From the NCBI RefSeq assembly GCF_002860255.1, contig NZ_PGVE01000065.1, positions 1 through 64,000 on the forward strand: a stretch of 64,000 nt of DNA, read 5' to 3'. A model generated the notes under the pieces. That model saw only the letters and a program-made list of their open reading frames with translations, had not been told where the DNA came from and ran no database searches. Every line of letters begins with the position of its first letter. The stretch's first letter is position 1. Below are positions 8,193 to 17,603 of this stretch, in pieces. Both the position numbers and the translations under genes were made by a program. This stretch comes from Neobacillus cucumis. GTDB lineage: Bacteria; Bacillota; Bacilli; Bacillales; Cytobacillaceae.

Positions 8193-9353
8193 ATGAACTT
8201 TACACAAATTGATACGATTGAAGGGCGTTTGGACCTGATGAAGTCCCTTTCAAAAGGTTTCTTATTAAGAGCACATAATGTGGATATGGAAGGGACGTTC
8301 CCTTTTAAAAATATCGACGATCTGAAAAATACAGGTTATACCACTTTGACGATCCCAGCTAAATATGGGGGTAAGGAGATTTCCTTATTTGAACTTGTTC
8401 GTCTTCAAGAGAGAATCGCGGAGGGTGACGGGGCTACTGCGCTATCGATTGGATGGCATATGGGGATTATCATGAATCTTCATGAAAAAAATAGTTGGAA
8501 TGAACCTCTATATAAGTTTTTGTGTGAAGAAGTAAACAATGGTGCTTTGGTAAACAGCGCACAGACTGAACCTAAAACAGGCAGCCCAACACGTGGTGGC
8601 CGTCCGGAAACCGATGCAATAAAACAAGGCGAAGGCTGGGTTATTTCTGGAAGAAAAACTTTTACAACGATGGCCCCAGTATTGGATTACTTTATTGTTA
8701 ATGCAGCTATACAGGATTCAAATGAAATAGCTAACTTTTTAATCCCAAGAGAAACAAAGGGTGTCAGTATTGAAGAAACTTGGGATAGTATTGCTTTAAG
8801 AGGAACGGGAAGCCATGATTTAATTTTAGAAGATGTGATGGTTCCCTTTGAATATCTTGTTGAAAAGCCAAATCTAAGCGGTAGAAAAGCAAATGGCTGG
8901 CTTCTTCACATACCGGCCTGTTATCTTGGAATTGCAAAAGCCGCACAAAAGTATGCCATTCAATTTGCAAAAGAATATTCTCCAAATAGTATTAATGGGG
9001 CGATTATTGATTTACCAAATGTAAGGCAAAAAATGGGTGAAATGGAATTGAAAATCATGCAATCAGAGGCATTATTATATTCTGTTGCAAAACAATGGGA
9101 TAGTTCCCAGGAACAAGAAAGGGAAAAGATGATTCCGGCTTTAGGTGCTGTAAAGTTAACGGTTACTAATGCTGCCATTTCGATTGTAGACTTGGCTATG
9201 AGAATAGTAGGGGCAAAAAGTTTATCTATCCAAAATCCATTGCAGCGGTATTATCGTGATGTAAGAGCTGGTTTGCATAATCCTCCAATGGACGATATGA
9301 CAATTGAACTTTTGGCAAAGGAAAGCATTATTGATCATCAAAATAACCAATAA
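8193..9353 (+). CDS. Acyl-CoA dehydrogenase family flavoprotein (YdbM-like)
   Basis: 386 residues from ATG 8193, eight bases after AGGAG; a GTG nine bases upstream overlaps that site. The N-terminal helical, central beta (QTEPKTGSP, then ISGRKTFTT) and C-terminal helical domains of acyl-CoA dehydrogenases are present. The central segment binds FAD. The C-terminal AGLHNPPMDD region resembles B. subtilis YdbM and DszC-like members more than classical short-chain dehydrogenases, so the reaction (acyl-CoA oxidation or flavin-dependent oxygenation) is uncertain. It stands alone between terminators, with no beta-oxidation partners. Confidence 0.8.
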   Translation: MNFTQIDTIEGRLDLMKSLSKGFLLRAHNVDMEGTFPFKNIDDLKNTGYTTLTIPAKYGGKEISLFELVRLQERIAEGDGATALSIGWHMGIIMNLHEKNSWNEPLYKFLCEEVNNGALVNSAQTEPKTGSPTRGGRPETDAIKQGEGWVISGRKTFTTMAPVLDYFIVNAAIQDSNEIANFLIPRETKGVSIEETWDSIALRGTGSHDLILEDVMVPFEYLVEKPNLSGRKANGWLLHIPACYLGIAKAAQKYAIQFAKEYSPNSINGAIIDLPNVRQKMGEMELKIMQSEALLYSVAKQWDSSQEQEREKMIPALGAVKLTVTNAAISIVDLAMRIVGAKSLSIQNPLQRYYRDVRAGLHNPPMDDMTIELLAKESIIDHQNNQ

Positions 9354-9447
9354 TTCCTCGGCATTCGACATACTCTAAGAATACCTATGGTTAATGGTTA
9401 TATATTATCACTATGGGTACCTATTTATAGGAAAAGGAGTGAGGAAG

Positions 9448-9609
9448 GTGCCAAGAGGTAAAGAATTGGAACAGCTGCCTATGGCTAATATTGCACCGGG
9501 AGCTGGTAAAGACGCTGGTAAATATAATAGGGAAGTACTTGGAAGTATGGTTCAACAGCAACAGCCCCAGCCAAGTGAGATTGAAAAAGAAAACGAAGAT
9601 ATGGTTTAA
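9448..9609 (+). CDS. Small hydrophilic protein of unknown function
   Basis: 53 residues from a GTG at 9448, eight bases after AAGGAG. The open frame extends upstream without a better start. The sequence is polar, with an N-terminal PRGKELEQLP segment, a Gly/Ala-rich middle (ANIAPGAGKDAGKYNRE) and a Gln/Glu-rich tail. There is no membrane segment or signal peptide. I do not recognise the family. The clear ribosome binding site and a following terminator support a real gene; its composition recalls minor spore proteins but that is only impression. Confidence 0.6.
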   Translation: MPRGKELEQLPMANIAPGAGKDAGKYNREVLGSMVQQQQPQPSEIEKENEDMV

Positions 9610-9640
9610 AGCAGGAAATAATTTTTATTTGTTAAAATGG

Positions 9641-9674
9641 AAAAGCCATCTTTTCTTTGAAAAGATGGCTTTTG
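9641..9674. terminator. Bidirectional intrinsic terminator between convergent genes
   Basis: A 13-bp stem (AAAAGCCATCTTT at 9641-9653 with AAAGATGGCTTTT at 9661-9673) has A-runs on the left and T-runs on the right, so it can serve the small gene on the plus strand and sspH on the minus strand. Confidence 0.88.
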
Positions 9675-9676
9675 AA

Positions 9677-9856
9677 TTATTCTTCAACTAGTTCATGAAT
9701 TTCTACAGTGCTCCGTTCTTCAAGCGGTCCGCGTAAATGAACGGTGGCAGTTCTTCCGTCTTCGTTTAATTGATCAATCCAAACAGAAGCACCATTATAT
9801 TTGACTTCGATATCAGCAGAAGAGGATAGAATTTGCTTTACACGGTTTAGATTCAT
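9677..9856 (-). CDS. sspH: Small acid-soluble spore protein H
   Basis: 59 residues from the ATG at 9856, the same length as B. subtilis SspH. The upstream GTG at 9868 overlaps the ribosome binding site (CAGGAGTG). The opening (MNLNRVKQILSSSADIEV) and the VWIDQLNED core resemble SspH, a minor DNA-associated protein of the spore core made in the forespore. It marks the organism as an endospore former. The gene is monocistronic, and its 3' end shares a bidirectional terminator with the convergent small gene. Confidence 0.85.
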   Translation of the reverse strand: MNLNRVKQILSSSADIEVKYNGASVWIDQLNEDGRTATVHLRGPLEERSTVEIHELVEE

Positions 9857-9935
9857 CTTTATTTTCACTCCTGTATAAGATAATTGTAAGGTTGTACGTC
9901 TTTATTGTAACCGTTTTCTTCTATATATATATATA

Positions 9936-10124
9936 TTAGTGAGTTGAATATATATCAATCTGGTTCCCGTTAATTGTTCCATCTTCATGTAAATCCTCCA
10001 TGCTGCGGAGGTAATTCTCAAGTTCCACTTGCATTTCTTTCGGCGCACCCGCTTTTAAATGCCAATTTCCTGGTTCGTCAACAAAGTACGGACTTTTTGT
10101 AAACTCCGGCCTCTTTCTAGGCAT
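9936..10124 (-). CDS. Conserved small protein, function unknown
   Basis: 62 residues, preceded by AAGGACG on the minus strand. The sequence is charged and rich in Pro and Glu (MPRKRPEFTKSPYFVDEPGN at the start, ELENYLRSMEDLHEDG near the end), without membrane segments or known catalytic motifs. A good ribosome binding site and amino-acid-like composition support expression. I do not recognise a family. It is separated from sspH by a TA-rich stretch (9920-9935) and is probably transcribed on its own. Confidence 0.6.
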   Translation of the reverse strand: MPRKRPEFTKSPYFVDEPGNWHLKAGAPKEMQVELENYLRSMEDLHEDGTINGNQIDIYSTH

Positions 10125-10647
10125 AAAATCACGTCCTTATCAGTTCGATTCGTTCACTATGAAAAGTTTTGTCAGTTTGGAGAAGTTTATAACTTCCATT
10201 ATGCTTATGCTTTCCAATAATTATATAATTATTCGGAATCCAATCCGTAAAAGATAAGTCTATATTCTTATTGATTACCTTGTTAGTTCGGGTTTATGAT
10301 AGGTGAAATAAACTGACATAACTCAGAACGCATATGGCTAGACATTAATGAAAAAAGAAATATCCGTAATTGTGAAACCAAAACACCTTGGTTATCGTCA
10401 TATATATTTGAGAAATGAAATAGTCATGTCCAACAAACAACTGTCATACTATAAAGGAGAAAAACATTCTGCAAATAGGTAAAGAGCTTGTCAATTTATG
10501 CAAAAAAACAAAAGATAATGACTTTGGGGTTGTTTGCAAGAATACATAAAATGGCATATTTTATGTTTTAATTTTTTTAGAAAGTGTGTTATAGTAATTG
10601 AGGTTCGTTTACCGGAGCTTATTGGTAAGTGAGAGGAGAATTATGTT
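10125..10647. other. Intergenic region with a weak promoter upstream of the LTA synthase gene
   Basis: About 520 bases without a convincing gene. A TATAGT -10 candidate at 10590-10595 has only a poor -35 (TTTAAT) 17 bases upstream, about 50 bases before the LTA synthase start. An open frame of 44 codons at 10348-10482 (+) begins MKKEISVIVKP but has no ribosome binding site. I see no strong hairpin or repeat. Confidence 0.4.
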
Positions 10648-12630
10648 ATGTCCAAAATTAGACTACCTAAAACAATAAATAATAGCCATATTTCATTCTT
10701 TGTAATTGCCGTTTTATTATTCTGGATCAAAACATATGCGGCCTATCAAATTGAATTCAATTTAGGTATTGATAATAATTTGCAGAAATTTTTATTATTG
10801 ATAAACCCTTTAAGTTCAGCGCTATTCTTTCTAGGGTTGGCTCTGCTCTTTAAAAAACGCACAAAACTTGTCATGATTATTATTAATTTCGTTTTATCAT
10901 TCTTGTTGTATGCAAATATTGCGTATTATCGTTTCTTTAATGACTTTATTACTGTACCGGTATTAATGCAGACAAAAACGAATGCTGGACAACTGGGGGA
11001 CAGCGCATTATCTTTAATTTCCCCATTGGATATCTTTTATTTTCTTGATACGCTGATTTTAATTGTTTTAGCATTAACGGTTTTCAAAAAAGTGACGGTA
11101 ACGAATAGAAAATCATACAAAATTGTTCTATTATTTGCAATCACCACGTTTCTTTTTAATCTAGGTTTAGCGGAAAAAGACCGTCCACAATTATTAACAC
11201 GTTCTTTTGACCGTAATTACTTAGTTAAATATCTTGGTGCTTATAACTTTACAATTTACGATGTCATCCAAAACATTAAATCTTCTAGTCAGCGTGCATT
11301 AGCTGACAGCAGTGATATTACAGATGTTGAAAACTATCGGAAAGCAAATTATGCCGCACCAAATCCGGTTTACTTTGGGAAGGCAAAAGGAATGAACGTG
11401 CTTTATATCTCGATGGAGTCCTTCCAAAACTTTATGATTGATTATAAGCTGCCAAACGGACAAGAGGTTACACCATTCCTTAATTCATTGGCACATGATG
11501 GAAACACTTTCTACTTTGATAATTTTTATCATCAAACTGGTCAAGGGAAGACCTCAGATGCTGAGTTCTTAATGGAAAACTCATTATATCCAATGGCACA
11601 AGGGGCTGTTTTTGTAAATAAAGCACAAAATACCTACCAAGCCATGCCGGCTATTCTGAAAGGTCAAGGATATAGTTCAGCTGTTTTCCACGGGAATTAT
11701 AAAACTTTCTGGAACAGAAACGTAATTTATAAAGCATTTGGATACGATCAATTCTTTGACGCAGAATACTATAACATGACAGATGAAAATACTAAAAACT
11801 ATGGAATGAAAGACAAACCATTCTTTAAAGAATCTATGCCTATGCTGCAAAGTTTAAAGCAGCCGTTCTATACAAAGTTCATATCATTATCAAATCACTT
11901 CCCGTTTGAAATGGACCCAGAAGATACTGATTTCCCAGCTGGTGACTATGGGGATACGGTTGTGAACCAGTATTTCCAATCTGCTCATTATATGGACCAA
12001 GCGTTTGAACAGTTCTTTAATGATTTAAAAGCCAGTGGATTGTACGATAATACAGTCATCGTAATGTATGGAGACCATTATGGAATTTCTGAAAACCATA
12101 ATGAAGCGATGGCAAAAGTATTGGGTGTAAATGAAATTACTCCTGCAATCAACGCTAAATTACAACGTGTACCTTTATTTATTCACGTACCTGGAGTAAA
12201 AGGTGGAGTTCAGCATCAAGTTGGAGGAGAAGTAGATGTTCGTCCAACTGTACTTCATTTATTAGGTATTGATACAAAAGATTATATGGAGTTTGGATCG
12301 GATTTACTTTCTAAGGATCATCGTAATTGGGCATTGTTCCGAAATGGTGACTTTGTTTCATCAACCGGTATTCAAATCGGTGAAAAATGCTACTCTTATG
12401 AAACAACGGAAATTTTAGAAGATAACACACCATGTAAGAGCATTGATGAAAAGGTAAAAACGGAATTACAAATGTCCGATGAAGTGGTTTATAAAGATTT
12501 ATTAAGATTCTATAAGCCTGAGGGGTATACCCCAATAAATCCGAATGACTATGAGTATTTAGGGCCAAAAGGAAAAGCTGCAAAAACAACCACTACAACG
12601 ACTTCAAAAACTTCAACTGAAAATAATTAA
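10648..12630 (+). CDS. ltaS: Lipoteichoic acid synthase-family glycerophosphate transferase
   Basis: 660 residues. Five membrane segments occupy roughly residues 10-200, followed by an extracellular sulfatase-fold domain. The enzyme transfers glycerol-phosphate from phosphatidylglycerol to build lipoteichoic acid. Metal and catalytic motifs are visible: SMESFQNF, the nucleophile Thr in GQGKTSDAE at about residue 302 (equivalent of S. aureus Thr300), FHGNYKTFWNR, and MYGDHYG. The tail ends in an unusual Thr/Ser/Lys-rich run (about residues 644-660). B. subtilis has four paralogues (LtaS, YfnI, YqgS, YvgJ), and which of them this matches cannot be decided, so the symbol is provisional. GAGAGGAGAA precedes the ATG. 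Confidence 0.9.
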   Translation: MSKIRLPKTINNSHISFFVIAVLLFWIKTYAAYQIEFNLGIDNNLQKFLLLINPLSSALFFLGLALLFKKRTKLVMIIINFVLSFLLYANIAYYRFFNDFITVPVLMQTKTNAGQLGDSALSLISPLDIFYFLDTLILIVLALTVFKKVTVTNRKSYKIVLLFAITTFLFNLGLAEKDRPQLLTRSFDRNYLVKYLGAYNFTIYDVIQNIKSSSQRALADSSDITDVENYRKANYAAPNPVYFGKAKGMNVLYISMESFQNFMIDYKLPNGQEVTPFLNSLAHDGNTFYFDNFYHQTGQGKTSDAEFLMENSLYPMAQGAVFVNKAQNTYQAMPAILKGQGYSSAVFHGNYKTFWNRNVIYKAFGYDQFFDAEYYNMTDENTKNYGMKDKPFFKESMPMLQSLKQPFYTKFISLSNHFPFEMDPEDTDFPAGDYGDTVVNQYFQSAHYMDQAFEQFFNDLKASGLYDNTVIVMYGDHYGISENHNEAMAKVLGVNEITPAINAKLQRVPLFIHVPGVKGGVQHQVGGEVDVRPTVLHLLGIDTKDYMEFGSDLLSKDHRNWALFRNGDFVSSTGIQIGEKCYSYETTEILEDNTPCKSIDEKVKTELQMSDEVVYKDLLRFYKPEGYTPINPNDYEYLGPKGKAAKTTTTTTSKTSTENN

Positions 12631-12665
12631 CAAAGAGAGGGACCTGGTCCTTCTCTTTTTTGTTA
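12628..12665 (+). terminator. Intrinsic terminator after the LTA synthase gene
   Basis: AAAGAGAGGGACC (12632-12644) pairs with GGTCCTTCTCTTT (12646-12658), one G-U pair, and runs into six T residues. Flanking TTAACA and TGTTAA extend the symmetry. Confidence 0.85.
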
Positions 12666-12750
12666 ACACTGATAGAAAGCAATAGCCATTTTGGACAGGT
12701 TAGCATATAATAAGTGAAATACATTCAGAAAAAGGCAGGAGTGAAATCGC

Positions 12751-13263
12751 ATGAGAGACGTGACTTTATTGGATATATTTGAACATCGCATTGCCCAAAA
12801 ATATTTAAATCGTTCAGGACTTGCCCATGCGATTGCGGTTGCATACCACGCTTTTCATTTGAGTAAAGAACATCAGCTGGATGTTGATATTGCTGCGAAA
12901 GCAGGGCTTCTTCATGACATGGGCCACTATACTTGGTATAAAAACGGAAAATGGGATTATGATCTTTATAAACAAAATGATATTCATGCCATTAAAGGGG
13001 CGGAGCGGGCACACAAGCTCTTAATTCGTCTAGGAGAAAACCCAATTAAAGCCAAGACCATTGCACTTGCCATTCTTTTTCACACTGACTCTTTTTTACC
13101 ATCAAATGATATTGTAAGGACACCCTTACAGCAAGTGGTAAAATGGGCGGATGAAAAGGATGAAGAAGAGGGTGGAATGCATCATTATCGTACGATTGAA
13201 TATGAACGGGCAAAAGAAAGCATCAAACGTTTAGATAGATGGATTGACGAAGAAATCCAATAA
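12751..13263 (+). CDS. HD-domain phosphohydrolase
   Basis: 170 residues, with GCAGGAGTG before the ATG. The HD superfamily metal ligands appear in order: His in GLAHAIAVAYHAF, the HD pair in AGLLHDMGHYTW, His residues in DIHAIKGAERAH and LFHTDS, and the Asp in VVKWADEKDE. HD enzymes hydrolyse phosphoester bonds, often of nucleotides; the substrate cannot be inferred. It is monocistronic, between terminators, and convergent with the gene downstream. Confidence 0.82.
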   Translation: MRDVTLLDIFEHRIAQKYLNRSGLAHAIAVAYHAFHLSKEHQLDVDIAAKAGLLHDMGHYTWYKNGKWDYDLYKQNDIHAIKGAERAHKLLIRLGENPIKAKTIALAILFHTDSFLPSNDIVRTPLQQVVKWADEKDEEEGGMHHYRTIEYERAKESIKRLDRWIDEEIQ

Positions 13264-13267
13264 TTAT

Positions 13268-13300
13268 AAAAGGCTGTGCTTATATTAGCACAGCCTTTCG
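13268..13300. terminator. Terminator hairpin between convergent genes
   Basis: A 12-bp perfect stem (AAAGGCTGTGCT at 13269-13280 with AGCACAGCCTTT at 13287-13298). Its T-tract is short on the plus strand (TTTC) and four T residues on the minus strand. Confidence 0.7.
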
Positions 13301-13301
13301 C

Positions 13302-13778
13302 TTAAACTCGTTTAAAGCCTTCTTCCTTTAGGAAGTCAATTGCTTCATCGTACGTATCGAAGCTTGCGTCAAGGTTTAAGCCAAAGTAAATATTCCATGC
13401 GTCATTTTCATTAAGCAATATGAGAATATTGCCATCAGCGTCTCCCCAGCGCTCCTCTTCTAAATCTCCTGTAATAGCTTCCTCATTTGTTGTTCGTTCT
13501 ATAGGAGATAATCCAGAAATGGATTCCGTTAAAAGCTTACGAAGCTGCTCGGCTGAAAAATCACGGATATTAACCATTCCTTTTTCATCTGTTTCATAGT
13601 CATTTATATGACCAGCATAGACAAAACCATTACCATTTGGGTGAAGATGATAAACGATATTTTTCTTATCAGAAATACTGTTTGGAAACTGGAAATTTAC
13701 ACGCTTTAAAGAAACATCTTTTCTTTCTAATTCCGGAAAAGATTCAATAATCGCTAGTTTTTCATTAAATGTCAGCAT
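13302..13778 (-). CDS. Conserved cytosolic protein, function unknown
   Basis: 158 residues, acidic and soluble, with AAGGAGT before the ATG. It begins MLTFNEKLAIIESFPELERK and has a beta-rich middle (YHLHPNGNGFVYAGHI) and an acidic helical second half ending FDTYDEAIDFLKEEGF. There is no signal peptide, membrane segment or known catalytic motif. I do not recognise the family with confidence. It faces the HD hydrolase tail to tail and shares a hairpin with it. Confidence 0.65.
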   Translation of the reverse strand: MLTFNEKLAIIESFPELERKDVSLKRVNFQFPNSISDKKNIVYHLHPNGNGFVYAGHINDYETDEKGMVNIRDFSAEQLRKLLTESISGLSPIERTTNEEAITGDLEEERWGDADGNILILLNENDAWNIYFGLNLDASFDTYDEAIDFLKEEGFKRV

Positions 13779-13976
13779 ATATTACTCCTTCTGTGTTTAA
13801 CAAATCTTCTCTAATCATACAGATATTTTCCCCAAACGTAAATGCGAATATATTTAAAAATAGAAAGTATTGAAATTTGTTTAAAATGGTGTAAAATTAC
13901 ACTAAAGGGGTAATCCTATAAAAAATAACAAAAATTACATGAAATACCTTATTCAAAAGAAATGAGGGGAGTTTAC

Positions 13977-16900
13977 ATGGAGACCAATTTAAGGGAAGAG
14001 AGAAGAAGAATCTTTAGGTCTGAGTTATTCAAGTTAAGAGATGAAGGATACCTTTCGCATCCGATAGTCGAGACAGTTGCGAAAGCACATCACCAATACC
14101 AACTTGATTTACTTAAAGAAGATGAGGCACTCGTGCAAAATATGCCTGCACTTTCCAATCAAATACCTGCTTCTCTATCAAAACCAATCAAAGAAAAAAA
14201 GATACATACACCAGAAGAGGTTCGAGAAAGAAACATTACTTGGTCGCTAAATATCGGGGTAATATTTCTATTAATCGGTGGTTTATTTGTGGCAACAAGT
14301 AATTGGGAATCCATGACAAGTATAATGAAGAGCGGCTCAATCGCTATTGTATCAATATTATTTTACGGAATTGCTTACTTAACAAAGAAAGTGCTTCATA
14401 TTGATAAAACGGCTTTTGCGTTTACCGTGTTAGGGAGTTTATTTTTGCCTATTTTCATCCTGTCATTAGGATGGTTTGGACTCTTAGGTTCGTATTTATC
14501 AGTTAATGGCCAGGGAAGATATTTACTAGGGATGCTTGGCAGCTTCCTTCCCCTCATAGTGTATATACTATTTGCTAAACATTTAGCTTCAAGATTATTT
14601 GTTTGGTTCTCGTTTGTTTCATTGTCTATAGGGATTTCATTTTTACTAGCAGGACTTTATTTAAAGGTCGATTTCTTTTATTTAGGAATAGTATTGTTTA
14701 ACGCTGTCCTCATCCTTGTATATCGACGGATAAAAAATCGAGATTTATTACCATTATTCACGCAAGAATTTGTACCATTTGTCCAAGTGAATTTAATTTT
14801 ATCTACATTGTTTATGCTTTTCCTATTTGATAATGAGGTTTTGTACAGTTTTAACGTCCTGTTAACTGCTGTGGTTTATTTATCAATGATGTATGTCACT
14901 GGCAGGAAGGAATATCACTTTGTCTTTACAATCATGTTAGTTTATGGAATATACCAGCTTGTTGAGAATAGCATCCTTGATTATGCGGGGGGAATTGTCT
15001 ACGCGTTTGTTGCATTTGGTTTAATCCTTGTTCCTAAAGCAATAAAAGGGAGGTTCTCGTTAGAAAAAGTATTCCAATATACAAGTGCCGTTATTTCAGG
15101 TTTAGCCTTTATCTATATTAGTTTGGAAGGGGTATTAATTCGTAATGGGCAGCCGGCAATTGTCTTGATGCTTGCCTATTTAATAATGGCAGCGAACTTT
15201 ATTTATCTTTCCAACCAAAATTCTCGATTTATCTTTCCTTACGTAAGTTCACTTTTTTTGTCCTCGGGGATTTATGAAGGAATTTCATTAGTAGCTAGTC
15301 CTTTTGAAGCAATCAATTTTGCACTTAAAATTTGTTTAACAGGGTTTGTTTTGTTTTTTGTATTTGGAGTAGTTCAAATATCTGAACATGTCAAAATTAT
15401 TCGAAATGCTGCGGTTGAAATAGGATTGTCTATTATGGCAATAGCCATGGCCATTTCGATTGTTTTTCTCTATTGGTGGGAATTAGGTGTGATGCTATTG
15501 CTTTTAACAGTTGCAGCCTATTTACTATATCAATATCAAACAAGAGTTATACTGAAGAAAGCAGGATTCTGGTTATTGCCTGCCTCCCTTGGATTATCCG
15601 CAGTAGCTTTTGGTGAAGAAATAAATGGAAAATTTGCAAATTATTATAATGAATATGGGTATTCTGTTAATTTCGCTGGGGGAGCGGTAATCGTATTATT
15701 TTCAAGTATTCTTTGGCAAAAGATAAATAAAAATGACTTTACAAGAAGTTCATTGTTTATATCCCAGGCACTTTATACAATCGCCATTTTCCATGCAATG
15801 ATTAGTCCTATTAATCACCTTTGGGTTCAACCAGTTGTTATGGCTGCGGGGATATGGATGTATTCGTATTTTTATAGGAAGATTAGGACCAATTGGATCC
15901 CTTATTTAATCAGCGTAACGACACTCCTTTGCTATTTTTCCATAGTTAATACCATGAGGGAATGTTTTACCTTTAATGAAGTGGTAAATTCATTAGTCAC
16001 CTCAGTTAGTGCAATAATTCTTCTTATCATCGCTGGCTTTTGGCGCAAAAGGAATACAGACCTTGAGGCTGCTTTTGCATGGGTTGGGCACATTTTCTTT
16101 CCACTTGCTCTTATCTTTACTTGGTTTGTATATCATGCAAATTCTGTCTTTAGCTTTATAATGGCCCTGGCTGGATATATAGTTAGTACAAAATTAGCTG
16201 TTAGGGAATGGAAAATGAAGTATTTCCTTTATGGAAGTTTTACAGCATTATTTTTTGTTATTTCAACTGGGCTGGATCGGTTAAATCTTAAAATGGATGG
16301 AAATTATGAATTTCTCATCACAAGTGGGCTAATACTGGCGTTTTTCCTTGGCACTAATCCGGAATTTAAAAGACGAACAACTTTTTATTTTGTCCCATTT
16401 TCCACGCTGGGAATAGGCTCTATGCTTATGACCTATCCATTCGGAATAGTGACATATCTTGTTACCTGCCTATATATTATTTTGCTGTTGTTTTATTTGC
16501 ATAAAGTGAAATGGGATATCTTTGCGCTTGTCCCATTAGTATGCTCGTTCTTGGCGGCTGTAGCATACACGTATGGCAGTGATTTGACGGAGCATGAAAA
16601 AATTCTAGTCTTTGCGATTGCAGGCATTCTATTAATTTTCATAGGTCAAAACCTATACAATCAGCTTTTTGAACTAAAAACTAAGTTTTGGAAAGTAAAG
16701 ATAGATGGATATACAGTGATAGCTTTTTTGTACTTTGCATTTATGTACTCCTTAGAAAATCTGCAGCTTTGGAGTCATGCATTGCCTGGTACGTTGATTG
16801 CCCTCTCTTTCTGGATCCAAAGAAAAAGAGTACTGGCAGATTATACGGCATTCATTACAATTGCAGCCGGCGGGTATCTGTTACAACCTTATTATGCTAT

Positions 16901-17387
16901 CCTTGGCAAAATATCTATTCCTTCCTTATGGGAGAGAGAAGTATATGTGTTACCCTTTATCCTGTTAGTCATTTTCATCCGCCAATGTTTAAAAGGGAAG
17001 TATGCAAATGTAGTAAAGGTAATCCAATGGCTTGTATTAGTGATGGTCTCGCTGATTTTAATTCAGGATGCGATGGAAAGCCATACGATCTATGATGCTA
17101 TCATTTTAGGCTCACTTTCCTTGTTATCAATGATAGTGGGCATGTTTATTCAAATAAAATCGTACTTCTTTGTGGGGGCTGGTGTATTGTTGTTAAATGC
17201 TTTCCTGCAAACGAGACCCTATTGGGGGAACATGCCTTGGTGGGCATATTTGTTGATTGCCGGGTTAATTCTTATTTCCATAGCAAGCTTTAATGAATGG
17301 CATAAACAAAAAGCTCAAAAAGGCGAATCCACATTTATTACATTTCTGAAAGTAAATATCATTGATAAAATAAGGAAATGGGATTAG
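13977..17387 (+). CDS. Very large polytopic membrane protein (DUF2157-like)
   Basis: 1136 residues from ATG 13977, six bases after GAGGGGA. A soluble N-terminal part of about 85 residues with a charged helical segment (ETNLREERRRIFRSEL) is followed by an almost continuous series of hydrophobic segments, probably around 30, to the C-terminus. The first membrane segment lies in NIGVIFLLIGGLFVATSNW, which resembles the DUF2157 pattern seen in uncharacterised bacterial membrane proteins. No transporter, enzyme or binding motif is evident. It is monocistronic, and its function is unknown. Confidence 0.75.
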   Translation: METNLREERRRIFRSELFKLRDEGYLSHPIVETVAKAHHQYQLDLLKEDEALVQNMPALSNQIPASLSKPIKEKKIHTPEEVRERNITWSLNIGVIFLLIGGLFVATSNWESMTSIMKSGSIAIVSILFYGIAYLTKKVLHIDKTAFAFTVLGSLFLPIFILSLGWFGLLGSYLSVNGQGRYLLGMLGSFLPLIVYILFAKHLASRLFVWFSFVSLSIGISFLLAGLYLKVDFFYLGIVLFNAVLILVYRRIKNRDLLPLFTQEFVPFVQVNLILSTLFMLFLFDNEVLYSFNVLLTAVVYLSMMYVTGRKEYHFVFTIMLVYGIYQLVENSILDYAGGIVYAFVAFGLILVPKAIKGRFSLEKVFQYTSAVISGLAFIYISLEGVLIRNGQPAIVLMLAYLIMAANFIYLSNQNSRFIFPYVSSLFLSSGIYEGISLVASPFEAINFALKICLTGFVLFFVFGVVQISEHVKIIRNAAVEIGLSIMAIAMAISIVFLYWWELGVMLLLLTVAAYLLYQYQTRVILKKAGFWLLPASLGLSAVAFGEEINGKFANYYNEYGYSVNFAGGAVIVLFSSILWQKINKNDFTRSSLFISQALYTIAIFHAMISPINHLWVQPVVMAAGIWMYSYFYRKIRTNWIPYLISVTTLLCYFSIVNTMRECFTFNEVVNSLVTSVSAIILLIIAGFWRKRNTDLEAAFAWVGHIFFPLALIFTWFVYHANSVFSFIMALAGYIVSTKLAVREWKMKYFLYGSFTALFFVISTGLDRLNLKMDGNYEFLITSGLILAFFLGTNPEFKRRTTFYFVPFSTLGIGSMLMTYPFGIVTYLVTCLYIILLLFYLHKVKWDIFALVPLVCSFLAAVAYTYGSDLTEHEKILVFAIAGILLIFIGQNLYNQLFELKTKFWKVKIDGYTVIAFLYFAFMYSLENLQLWSHALPGTLIALSFWIQRKRVLADYTAFITIAAGGYLLQPYYAILGKISIPSLWEREVYVLPFILLVIFIRQCLKGKYANVVKVIQWLVLVMVSLILIQDAMESHTIYDAIILGSLSLLSMIVGMFIQIKSYFFVGAGVLLLNAFLQTRPYWGNMPWWAYLLIAGLILISIASFNEWHKQKAQKGESTFITFLKVNIIDKIRKWD

Positions 17388-17414
17388 GAAAATCTTTTCA
17401 ATAAACACTTACTG

Positions 17415-17443
17415 TTGATAATAACTATAAAGTTTGTTATAAT
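17415..17443 (+). promoter_or_regulatory. SigA-type promoter upstream of the antiporter leader
   Basis: TTGATA (17415-17420), a 17-base spacer, and a perfect TATAAT (17438-17443). The predicted start is near 17450, about 150 bases before the antiporter coding sequence, leaving room for the two hairpins at 17474-17575. Confidence 0.8.
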
Positions 17444-17473
17444 AGTATTAATTAAATATTATTGTTATTGGAG

Positions 17474-17575
17474 GAGCCTGTCACCAAGGGATACGTATGT
17501 CCATTGGTTAACAGGCTCTTTTTTGATTTTTTTAACTAAGGAAAGAGTCTGTTCAATGAATGACAGACTCTTTTT
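17474..17575 (+). promoter_or_regulatory. Tandem terminator leader with an alternative (antiterminator) pairing
   Basis: Hairpin 1 pairs GAGCCTGT (17474-17481) with ACAGGCTC (17511-17518) and runs into six T residues; an inner CCAA/TTGG helix extends it. Hairpin 2 pairs AAAGAGTCTGT (17542-17552) with ACAGACTCTTT (17563-17573) and a T-run. The right arm of hairpin 1 (17510-17521) can instead pair with the left arm of hairpin 2 (17542-17553), 12 bp with one G-U pair, which would abolish both terminators. Both lie between a strong promoter and the antiporter start, so attenuation is likely. The signal is unknown, and no known riboswitch class was recognised. Confidence 0.6.
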
Positions 17576-17603
17576 AATTTTTTGAAAAAGGAAAGGTGAT
17601 TAG

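Noticed and set aside
10348..10482. 44-codon ORF upstream of the LTA synthase gene
   Set aside because: It lacks a ribosome binding site and any recognisable motif, although the peptide composition is plausible.
16688..17095. 135-codon ORF inside the large membrane protein gene
   Set aside because: It is an alternative frame of 13977-17387, has cysteine-rich random-like composition and no ribosome binding site.
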